NCBI GenBank assembly: GCA_020634455.1
Contig: JACKBQ010000001.1
Span: forward strand, 186,001 to 250,000
Direction: 5' to 3'
From: Ardenticatenaceae bacterium
GTDB taxonomy: Bacteria > Chloroflexota > Anaerolineae > Promineifilales > Promineifilaceae
DNA: 64,000 bases
The notes under the pieces are model-generated. The model worked only from the letters and a program-made list of their open reading frames with translations, did no database searches and was not told the origin of the DNA. Shown here piece after piece: positions 1-12,100 of this stretch (position 1 is its first letter; every line of letters begins with the position of its first letter). Position numbers and translations under genes: made by a program.

Positions 1-140
1 CGCTCACTCACGTGTATAACCTTGGCTTTTTTGCCAAAACATATTGCTCACAAGCATCTTTCCAACGATCCTCGTTTTTCTAAAAACCTAACATTCAACC
101 AGATTTACATTTATGCTGCCTGCCATTGACCTTCTCATTT

Positions 141-3100
141 TTATTTTCTGTAAATAGTAAGGCTACCGCCGCTTAAGGGTGTTGTTGCTGTTGCCGTAAG
201 CAGGTCGCCCGGTTGAGTGTCGTAAATCACCTCGCCTGTACTTCTGTTCCAGATGCGAACCCGGATCAAGTCATTGGTGTCGCCGTTGTCAGTTATAGAT
301 ACGAAGAAGCCGTAATCGCCAAACCCATCAATGTCGCCATACCCCTGGAAAATGGCTCTGTTTTCTTTAATCACCAACCAGTCAAACCCCCGACCATTTA
401 ATCGCGCCTCAAGCGGGTAGATGGTGAAGTTGAAATTACCAGTTGGCTGCAGACTTCCTCTTCCATACCGAACAACAAAACCAATTCGCCCTGTTTGACT
501 TAGCGTTGGGTCGCCATTGTAGCTGTTTGGGGGAGAATAGAACCAGCCAACACCGGTTGCCCCGCCACTTTCAGGATCGAAAATGACGACGTACTCAAAC
601 ACACTGGTGGCTACTTCATTGGCTGCATCGGAAATGGTTAGGGTAACAACGTACACATCAGCCTCTGTGTATTTGTAAGTGGCATTCACCGTTCCGTTGG
701 TATCTGCTAATGGCTGAGTGGTCGTATTGCCATCGCCCCAATCCCATACGGCCGTTAACGTGTCAAGCTGATCGACATCCGTGTAATTGGCTGAGACAGA
801 AATGGATGCGCCCAGTTCTACCGGGTCTTCCGGTGCTGTGATCGCGCCAACTTCTGGTGCATCATTGACAGGATCTACAGTCACCGTCACGTTGGCACTG
901 CTGCTACTGCTCCCATTTGACAAGGTGTAACTGAAGCTGTCGCTGCCGTTGAAGTTGGCACCTGGGATGTAACTAATGTCTGTGCCATTATTGACAACGG
1001 TTCCTTTTGCCCCCTGCGTGACATCCACGATGCTCAGGTTGCCTGTGCCTGTATCGTTGGCCAGTACGTCAATGATTACGGCGACGTCTTCATCGGTGCT
1101 GCTAACATCATCATTGGCCACCAAGGAATTGCCGACCACGTTGACCGTACGGATTGCCGTGGCAAGATTCCCACTGGTATCCGTGACATCGTAAATTACC
1201 GTGTAGTTGCCTGCTGTAGCCGTGTCTACATTGCTGGTGGCAATGATTGAACTGGTCAGGTCACCATCGCCATTATCTGTGGCGGTTGCCCCGGCATCCA
1301 CATAGGGATCATTCAGGTTCACCGTGGCCGGGTTTTGCCCGAGAATCGTAATGACAGGGGGCGTGGTATCAACGACAGTGACGGTGCGAACGGCCGTCGC
1401 CGTATTGCCACTCCTGTCACTTACTTCGTAGGTAACGGTGTAGCTTCCTACCACGTTCGTGTCCACAGTGGAAGTGGTCACAATATCGGCCGTCAGGTCG
1501 CCATCAGCCAGGTCGGCAGCTGTTGCTCCGGCATCGGTGTAAGTGGCACCTACCTCCACGGTTGTCGGGTTGTTTCCCAGAATCGTGATTGTTGGTGCGG
1601 TGGTGTCTAAGACGGTGATAGTGACCGTAGCGGTATCTTCCCCACCGTTGCCATCCGAAATGGTGTAGGTGAAGCTGTCACTGCCACTGAAACCTGTGTT
1701 CGATGTGTAGGTCACGCTGGTGCCATTTGTAGAGACGGAGCCGTTGGTACCTTGTGTTACGCTGTCTACCACCAGGCTGTCGCCATCGGCGTCTGTGTCG
1801 TTGTCTAAGACGTTGACTGTAACGGCCGTATCTTCATCCATGCCGGCGCTGTCGTCGTTGGCAACAGGGTCGTCATTAACCGGATTAACAATGACAGTCA
1901 CCAACGCAGTACCCTCTCCTCCCTGGCCATCAGACGCTGTATAGGTAAACGTTTCCATGCCAAAGAAGTTCAGGGTGGGCCTATAAGTGATTACATTGCT
2001 GTTGAAAACGGCCGTTCCCCCGGCACTTGGCTCACCAATAACAGTAATCACCAACGTATCCCCATCCAAATCACTGTCATTTGCTAACACATCAAGAATG
2101 TTATCGGCACTGTCCTCAGCTACTGCAAAGGTATCACTGATGACGATGGGTAAATAATTGACACACGTCACGGTCAAGGTGACGGCAACAGCATTGGAGA
2201 GAGTGAAGCCATCACTGGCGCGGTAGGTAAACTGGTCTGTGCCACAGAAGTTGGTGTTGGGCGTGTAGGTGATATCGCTGCCATTGTTGACCACAACCCC
2301 ATTGCTGCCCTGGGTAATAGATCCGACGGTAAGGCTGTCGCCATCCACATCTACGTCATTGACCAGGACCGGAATGGTAACGGCCGAATTCTCTACCGTC
2401 TCTGCACTATCAGCAACGGCCGTCGGCGCATTGTTCGACCCTACCATGATGGCAAAGGGGCCAACCACGCGCTGGTTGTTGGCCGCATCCACAAAGCGCA
2501 GCCAGACCGTGTATTGTCCCACCGGTTGATCCAGCACATACGACCATTGATCGCCGTTCAGCGTCACCACATCGGCGATTGCCAATCCAGTTGGCGGATA
2601 AAGCTCAACCGTTGCCGTTACCACGCCCATACCATCGCTGACTGCGCCTGCCAAAGCTGGAATGGAACTGCCAGCCACAACCTGCGTGATTTGCTGTGTG
2701 ACTGTTACCGTTGGGGCAATGGTGTCTACCGTTGTGGTATACCAAGTCGTAACAGTGGCGTTGCTGGCAAAGTCAGTCGCACGGAAGCGCACGGTATGCG
2801 TGACGCCATCTTCGGCGGGCAGCCCCCAGACGTATTGCCAATTCTGCTCGCCATTGGCTTGCGGCGCAGCCAGAATCGCACTGCGCCAGGACGCTGTCGT
2901 GCTGTCCAGTTGCATGGCTACGGCGGCAACGGCCGCATCGGTTGGCACCGGGTCTTGGGTAACGCCATTCAAGATGGCAAGAGCATTGCCGCCCACCAGC
3001 GATGGCACTGTCGCCGTGAGAACGGGCGCAACGGTGTCTTCAACCAGCGTGACCATTTCCAAGGCGCTCGTCTGGTTGTGGAAATCGGTGGCGCGGGCAT

Positions 3101-6100
3101 ACAGCGTCCAGGTTGGCCCAGCCGGAGCGACAATTTCTGCCGACCAGATTTGGGTTCCATTTGCTAACTGCCAGTTAACGCCATCGGTACTTACTTCAAC
3201 GGTGGCCACACCGGCGCCAACGCCATCATCGGCCGTACCACCAACGGTTTGCGTGCCTGAACCAATGGCATTGCCGGGATGGGTGCCAATAGTGATGGTG
3301 GGCGCAGTAATATCGGCATCATGCGTAAAAGAAACATTGGCATTGGGTAATGGAAATCCACCAGCTGTCAATTGCACAATGGTGTTGGCTCCGCCTAGTA
3401 GGGCAATGTCGCTGGTAACAACGGCCGTTACCGTCACCACCTGCGTCTCGCCTGCTGGAATCGTCGGCAAATTAATTATGCAACTGGTAACGGCCGTGCA
3501 ATCATACGCAGCCGCGCCCGTCACCGTCTGGTAGGCAATGGCTGACGTGCCCATCACCAATAGTTGAATGCCTGCCTCATCCTCATCTTCTCGCGTACCG
3601 ATCTCGGCCACATAGGTAATTGACTGGTTAATCGTCACGGTGTCCTGCACCGGCGGATCACTGGCTAACGACAGGGTAACGGCCGGCTGCCGCACCGATG
3701 TGGGCAGCGCCAGCAAGTTATACGGATCGGCCGCACTGTCCCATTCATAATAATAATTAAATGGGCCATCGAGATCATTAGCAGTCGGGAACGCGCTCGC
3801 TACTACGTCATTCGGGTCGGTGCTATAGGCAAACATGCGATTCCAATCCGCCGTTCCCGTTGTGCCAAATCCCAGGTAATCGAGGAACAGCGCCCTTATT
3901 TCCGTCTCCTGACCGTCGGGATCATGACCATAGCCGGGTTGGAATGGATTGGTGTCTGGCGTAGAGAGTTGTTCCGAAAGCCAACTGCTGGAGCCAGATT
4001 CATAATGCCAGAAATAAGCGGTATCGGCATCCACCGCGCTGACGGCGAAGTCCGCGTCGAAGGGGAGTTGTCGTCCATCCATGCCAATGTTACTGCCCCC
4101 GGCAAACAGGTCGAAGTAAACCCACAACGTGCCATCCGGCCCCCAACTGGCTCCTTGCCAGCCGATATAGGCGCTGTATGAATCCCAGGTCGTCCACAGC
4201 GATTGCGTGAGAGACGGCCGTTCGTCATCATCCAAAAACTCTGTGGCGGTCAGCCATTCATTGTGCGTAATATCCAGAAAGCCGTCGCGTTCCAGGTATT
4301 GGAACCCGGCCCATTCGGGGTAATCCGGCGGGCGGCCGGCCACGTCGCCGCCTTTCCACGGGCCAAATTCGTTATACACCACATTTTCGGCCTCATCGCG
4401 CACGCCAAAGCGGAAGCCAACCGGAGCGCCTTCCGAGCCAGCATCTTCTACGTGATAGCCACTGTTGGCAAAAAGCGAAATCGTGCCGTTACCGTTTTCC
4501 ACAACGGCCGTACCCGTAACCCAACCGCTGCCGTCCAGCGATGGTGCCCAGTCGCCCGTGATCAGTTCCCCTTTGTCCATATACATGCCTTGCGGCAGAT
4601 TAAACACAGGCGTAAAGGCGCGTGGCGGGGCGGTATCCAGGGTGACGGTGATGATTTCACTGCGGAAGTTGCCTGCGTTGTCGGTGGCGCGGACGCGCAC
4701 GGGGATGGTGGTGGCATCCAGCCCATTGGGAACCGTCCAGGTGTATTCCCACTTTCTGTCCGCGATAAAGCGGTCGGGGTCAGGGGCGACGGGCTGCCAA
4801 TTGACGGCCGTTTGCCAGGTGACACCCCCGTCAAAGCTGAGTTCGATACCAGCCGTTTTGCTATCGGTCTCTTCAAAGACTGATGAGAAGAAAGCGCCAT
4901 TATCCCAGGCCAGCCCGCTGAAGGTAACAGTTCCTGTGACATACGTGCCGGGGAGGGGCGTGGTAATCGTGATCGCTCGCGGCGGGAGGGTATCTATCCA
5001 CTGATTGACGCCCGATCCGGGGATGTTGACGGTTTGTGCACCGCTACTGCCAACATTGCCCGCGCCATCTACCGCTACCGCCTGAATCGCTACGTTGAAC
5101 ATATCCACGCCGCTGTTGTTTTGGAAGAAATAGCGGAATGTGCGCGGGGATGAACCGTCGGCTGTCCATTCTTCGATGGCCCAACGGCCGTCTACCCTCG
5201 CCCCGTCCATCGTGAAATAAACTTCATCAATGTCAAACGACGTACCAATGTAATCGGCAACTTGCGCTTCCATCAGCAGCCAGTTATCCACCAAGCCGAC
5301 GGAAAGCGTCATGGTGACGATAGGCGCATTGCTGTCTACCACAAAAGCGCCATCATACCAATCGTCGCTGTTGCTTTCTGTGTTGCCCAGCAGGTCGGTG
5401 GCGCGGCTGTAGAGGCGGTAATAGCCATCTGCGGCGGCATCGTAATTTGTTTGCCAATAGGTCAGCTTCGCGCCGGGGGCATCCAATGTGGCCACCGTCC
5501 AGGTGATGGGCAAGGTGGCCGTCACGGGGGTAGTCGGATCGGCGACGGGCACGACGGCATATTCCACCTGCCCCACGCCGATGCTCTCGGTCGCCAGCGA
5601 TTCATCGGGCTGGCCCATGAAGACCGAAATGGGAGCTGTGCGTAGTTCGTACCAGCCCCAATCGGCGCGCAAGCCACCACCAGCCGGAGGTGTAATATTG
5701 GCTGGGGCCATGTCTATGGCAGGCGAGCCAGGTTGCAAATAAATAAAGGTGCCATCCACGACGGGGTCTACACCAATGAGATCATTTTCACCTGGGATGA
5801 CGTTGTTGTAATCGGTGGCGTTGTAGAGCAGGTTGTAATCGCTAAAGAGGACGGATTTGCCAACGGCCGTTAAGCCCACCACATTGCCGCCTATAATATT
5901 ATTGCTCATATCCAGCCACAAATAACCGCGTTCCTCGCAGAGGATGATGCTGGTGCAGGTATCGGCCAACTGGCGTTCAAAGATGCCGGGGGCCACCTCC
6001 ACGGTGTTGAAGTAGGTGCCTCGTCCCAACGCTACACCCGTTTGATTAGCAAAAATTGTGTTGAAGCTGGCCTGACCCGTGGAGCGCTGCGTCACCGAAA

Positions 6101-9100
6101 TGCCGATGGTGTTGAAATGGATCAGGTTGTGATCAATGGCGATGCTGTTGGATCCCCCCTGCATGAGGATGCCGGTGGGAACAGTCCCATCGCCGATGAG
6201 GGTGAAGCCAGAGACGCCAGCGTTAACGGCCGCCTGGAAAGTCACCGCCGGATTTTGCACGCCTTGAATCGTGGTCAAATCAGGGGCGCGTCCGAGGAGC
6301 TGCACACTGCTAGAAATGACGACTGATTCGTTGTAAATGCCTTCATTGACCCCAACCGTAAATTGAATGGGCGTTTCTAGCTGTAGATTGGCAATGTCAT
6401 CTTGCGCTGCGTCTACCGCTTCCTGGATGGTCGCAAACGCATCCACGCCCCAAATCAGGCCGTCGTTGACGCAGACGCCGCAGTAATCGTCATCGGCAAA
6501 GAAGCTGCTGCTGGTTTGCTCCATGTGGCCAATATCAACAGCGCGGCCAGCGCCGGGCGGCACAAGATCATTCGGCGTACCCGCATCCACTACCGGCGAG
6601 TAGCTTTCCGTGCGGAAATCGCCGTTGGCAAAGTCGAGGAAAAGCGGGTCGCTGAATAGTTCGCCGCCGCCGGGGTTGTTGGGGGAAAGGTCAACGCCGT
6701 TGGCGTAGTAAAGGTTGTATTGATGAAGTTGTAACACAGCGGTGGGGTCATATTGCACGGCCGTTCCTGTGTTATAGGCAAAAATCGTGTTGCGAATATC
6801 CACCCCGGCATTGTTCGTGGCCACAAAGCCCGCAACATTGCCGACGATGGTGTTGTTTTTCAGGCTGAGGGTAGAGGCGGCGTTGTCGGTGGCAACGGCC
6901 GTTGCCATCCCCTGCACAATTGCCCGCTCCAAACGCACATTAGTTGCGCCATTGGTCACATGCAAACCAGTCTCGCTGCCATTGCCCACCAATGCCAGGT
7001 TCAGCACGGCGGCATTGCTAACGCCATCGGCCTCAACCAGGGTGGTAACGGCCGTTCCGCCGGGGAAGGTGAGAACGGTACGATCCGCGCCAGAGCCAAT
7101 CACCTGCACATCGTTTGCCAGGGTAATCGTCTCCGCGTAAATGCCGGGCTGCACCAAAACACGGCTGGCCCCGCTGTCAATCGCCGCCTGAATGCTGCTG
7201 AAATCCGCGCCGATTGCGCCAACTGTCACATCCCCAGGCAGAAGCGGGGCAGTAGACAGCGGATTATTTGCGATAGGTTGATCATTGGTGGCGGCCTTCA
7301 CTTCTGGCAAAGCCGTCCGCGCAATCAGCGGGGCTGGCGCGGCTGGTTGACCAAAATTGTTGAAGCCAGGGTTGAAAACCATGTCCGCCGCGGGCACAAC
7401 GGCCAAATCGGAGGAGCCATCGCCGGCCAGGTCGGCGGCGGCGATATAAGGGGCAGAAGCGGCTGTGGCGACACCAGCGATGGTAGCCGCCGCGCTGTTC
7501 AAATTGCTGCCCGCCAGCAAATAGGCGTCGCCAGCGGCATTGCCAATGAGCAGATCGCCGCGACCGTCTTTGTCTACATCGCCCACGGCCGCTAGAAAAC
7601 CGGACAAAGCCGAGGGGAAGCCGCCCAATGTTTGTGTGGCAAAGGTTTGGCTGGCGTTGCCAAAGACCACCACCGGGCTGCTGCCGCTGCTGAAGGCAAA
7701 GTCGGCAACCGTGTCGCCGTTTACATCGCCTGCGCTCACAATGGTGGGCAAGCTGTCGCTGGTGGCAAAGGTGGCGATGGCATTGGCAGTTGTCAGCGCC
7801 GTTAGGCCGCCGCGCACCCAGCCGCCGCCCGCAAACAGATAGACGGTGTTGTTGGCGGCAATGGCAAAGTCAGGAATAAAGTCATCGTTGACATCGCCGA
7901 CGCCCGCCACCGAGACGCCGACGGCGCTGGTGTCGAAGACGGCCGCGGCGAGGCTGTCCAGGCCTTGCGGGGTGGGGAAGGTCAGGTCGCCAGCTAAAAG
8001 GTAGACGCGGCTGCCGGTTGCGGTAGACGCCGTGACCATGATGTCGCTCAGGCCATCGTTGGTCACATCGCCCACGCCGGCCAATTGGGTCACGGTCAGG
8101 CTGCTCAAGGATTCCCCGACGGCCTGGGTAAGAATTTCAATTTGGCGCGGGGCCAAACTATTAAGTTCCTGCTCGTGGACGCCGTTGCCTGCGCTGCCCA
8201 GGATGAGGATGACACGGCCGTTTGCCGGATCGCCGATCATCATGTCATCCAGCCCGTCGCCATTGACATCGCCCGCAGGTTGAATAATCGCGCCAATGCC
8301 CGCCCCGCCTGTGCCGATGTAGGAGGGGGTGTTTTCTTGCAACAATTCCATTTCCCCGATGGCGGGGATAGGCCAATTTCCGGGACGACCGTTGACCACC
8401 ACCACCTTGCCCGTGCCGCCATTCGCGCCGGGCAGCCCCACCGCCAGATCGCCCAGGCGATCCCCGTTGACATCGCCCAGCCAGACGGCCGTAGCGCCGC
8501 CATCTTTCTCGCTCAAGTTGTCTACTTGCAGCCAGAATGTGGCATCGTTGATGCTGTTCAAATCGCCGCTGAGGTTGGCGGGATCAGCAGGCAGGGGGTT
8601 ATTGCCCGCATCGCTGGCGACGCCGTAGAGAGGTACCGGCTGGCCGCCGGGCACATGGTGCGGCGTGGCCTGCACAAAAGCGCGGTTGGTGAGGCCATTG
8701 GTAGGCGGCAGCACATCAATGAAGATCGTGCGGGTGATGGTGCTGACGTTGCCGTAAGCATCGAAAGCACGCAGGTAAATACTGTGTTCGCCCTGGGCGT
8801 TTTCGGTGGTGGGCAGTTCCCACAAGCCGTCCCAGTTGGCGTTGAGGGGGTGGGCGTTGTCTTCCCAAATGGTGCGCCAGGGGCCGCGATTGTGGCGCAG
8901 TTGTACCCGCGCCACGCCAGCAAAGTTGTCGGTGGTGGTGCCGCTGAGGGGAATGGTGGTGGAATACGCCTGACCAGCGCTGATGGTCGCCCCATCGGCC
9001 AGGTTGATAGTGATGTTAGGAGCCAAGGTGTCTACCAACACTTGCACGGAGGCGGGGGCGCTGGCATTACCGAGGGCGTCGTAGGCAACGGCCGTTACCG

Positions 9101-12100
9101 TTACCAACCCATCGGCGGGCAGTTCCCACGTGTAGCCCCAGCGGGCATCAGAAAGCGTGGCGGCATATGTGCCCGCCGGAACAGTTACGTCCACATGATC
9201 CAGCCAACTGGCGGCATCATTAGCATAGCCGCCCATTACATAAAACTGGCTGGTGAGGATGGTGTTGGTCAGCGGTTCCGTGATTTGGACGGTGGGCGGG
9301 GTGTTGTCCTGCACAAAGGGCGCATTCACGGAAACGGAGCCAGACGTGCCGCCGATGGTGTAGGGCAGGCTAGCGGAAAGGTCGCTGGTGACGGTGCTGG
9401 CCGTTGCCACGGCGCTCATTTCCACGTTGAAGCGCTGGAACAGCAGCAGCGGATTGCCGCTGAAATCCCAGTTGTAGCAGTTGCCACTCTGCTGGGTGGC
9501 GGGGGTGCGGTCGCCGCTGACGGTGATGTTGACGCCGTTCAGGGCGGCGGGCACGCAGAAGCTGAGGGTGTCGGTAATGGTGCTGCCGGTGTTGTAGAGG
9601 CGCAGGCTGCTGGTGACGACATCACCTGCCTTGACGTAGATGCCGCTGGAGCCGAAGGGCGTGTTCAGGAGGGGACTGACGGCCATCTCCAGCAGGGGGG
9701 CGCTGTTGACGGCGTTGGGGCTGGTGCCGTTGGCTTTTTCGTCGGCATCGGTGAGGTTGTCGCGGTCGCGGTCAACGGCCGTTGCATCGCTAAACACCCA
9801 GTAGGAACGGCCGTCAATGGTCATAAACCAGCCGCCGCCTGTCCAGGCTGAGCCGTCCCAATGGAAAACCTCTTCGCCATCGCTCAGGCCGTCATTGTCG
9901 GAGTCGGTCAGCTTGATGTTGGTGTTGAGCTGCCACTCCAGGCCGTCGCTGAGGCCGTCGCCATCAGAATCGGGGTTGTTGGGGTCGGTGCCCAGGCTGT
10001 TTTGGCTGATGGTTTCAAAGGTATCGCTGAGTCCATCGCCGTCGCGGTCGGCGTCACGGCCGTTTATCAAGCCATCGCCATCAATATCCGTCGGGTAATT
10101 CGGCGGCAGGGTCGTTAACAGCACCTCGGTCAAATTGTCAATATCATCGCCATCCAGATCATCGGTGCTCAACTCAAACCAACTGAGCAAACCGTCCAAC
10201 GTATTGGGCAGCACATCAATGTAAAGGGGAATCCAGCCCCAGCGGTCTGCTTCTGGCAGTTCCGAGGGTAGGTACATCACGTCTTCCCGATCTTTGACGA
10301 TGAGGCCGCCGAGGGATTCTTGAGCGTATTGGGTTTTGGCGACAATTTCGTAGAAAAATTCTATCTTTTGGTCGCGGCCAGCGTTGGCGAAGGTGTAGTT
10401 GGCCCACAGGCGGTTGGCGCACTCTTTGTAACCGCCATTGATGTAGCAACGGAAGCGGTCGGTGCTGACATTATTGCCAGCCGAGGCCACAATGCTGGCC
10501 CCGGCGCGGGCTTGCATGGTGCCGTAAACGTCGCTGGCTACCAAATATTTGATGTCCTCGTTGAGATAGCCGGACAGCGTCCCCTCAAATTTATCCGACA
10601 GCGTGAGGGTGCTGCCGGCAATGGCGTAGCCGCTGCCGCTGATGTTCACGCTGACGCCGTTGAAGTCCACGCTGTACACTTTGGTATGGGGCTGGTAATC
10701 GGCTATGAGTTTGGCGATGGCGGTGGTGACGATGCTGTCCTGCGGTACGCCGGCAATAGCGGTGATAACCAGGCCGATGAGATCCACAAAGAGGAAAATA
10801 ACGATTAATACTGCGCCAAAACCGGTGAAGCTGAGGATCAAGGTGATGGTATTAAAGAGCGTTTCCAGCGAGGCATAGATGGCGGCATAGGTTTTTTCGT
10901 AGGTGTAGGGGCTGTTAAATTTGGCATAATTTACCCAGGTGAGGACGAGGCTGGCGCCAAAGGCGATGACGCCGAAGACACGGGTAATTTTCGCGATGAG
11001 CCGGGTAAATTTGGTGATGGCGCTGCCTATACGCTTGCTAACTTTAGCAAAAAAGCCGATTTTAGGTGCGGGAAGACCGGAATCAATTCGTGAGTATAGT
11101 CCAATATCAAATGACTTGGATGCTGCTCGTACTTCTTCCGCCCCAAAGAGCCATTTGGTAGTGGCGGCGTAGCCATCGCCCACTAGCTGAATGGAACGGA
11201 AACCGGCATTACCGCCATAATAGGCGAGGCTGAACCAGCGCCAGCTATACGAGGCCAGCCTGTAAGCGCCGAAAGCGATCATGAGGCCTATTGTGGCATT
11301 TGCGCTTATGGGCGATGTGCTGTAGTCGTGGGTGTATTGCTGGTAGGAAACGGGATCGTTAAAGACGACGGAGCCACCGACGACGCCAAGCTGGTAGGCG
11401 TTCATGAGGTAGGCCAGGGTGTCGGTGACGAGGGGGAGGTTGATTTGCTGGTTGAGGGATTCTAGCGGTTCGCTTTCGGCAACGACGGTGAGATTGTCGA
11501 GGTTGATGATGGCGGAACGGCCGTTTGCCCAGACCATGTAGAAGGCGGTGAGGGCGTGGGCCAGATCAACGGCCGTTAAGTCTGGATAGATCTGCTGCAA
11601 ATCGGCCAACACCGCATTCGGGTCGCCGGGGTAATTGGCAATGAGTGAGTTGATAGCATCCATATCAGGCACATCGTCCCAGCGCGAGCCGTTGTGTTTG
11701 TAATGGGAAAGGGTCACAGAACGCACAGTAGCCACAGGGATTTGTGCCAGATTAAAGGTAAAGGTGTTGCCATTGATTGCCGCGCTGCCATCCAGGCTGT
11801 CTACCCCGGTTGTGGCTTCCATCGCCAGGATGAGCGAAGCCATCTGCCCGGGATCATATCCGTTGCTATTGAGGAAGGTGGAGACGGTGGTGTAGGAGTC
11901 AAACGGCCGTGCCATGATCTCATCCAAATGGTGCGGCTGCATGGCCGGCAGGCCAACGGCAATATCGCTGACTGGCACGCCCCACGTCTCCGTCAGGGGT
12001 GTGGTCGGGGTACTGAGACGACTGACCAGCGTATCAAAATCCGGGTTCAGGGTGTTGAGGTACGAGCCTTCCAGTCCAGCCAACAGGTTGACCAGATCAC

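Noticed and set aside
23..38. TTGGC-T6-GCCAA inverted repeat as a terminator for the giant gene
   Set aside because: A 5-bp stem with no T tract after it on the minus strand is too weak; the real transcript end may lie outside the window.
8085..9851. 588-codon plus-strand frame opposite the giant surface-protein gene
   Set aside because: It is an antisense shadow of FG-GAP and Ig-coding repeats, with no ribosome-binding site and a composition (Ala, Gly, Val, His) typical of complementary-strand reading.
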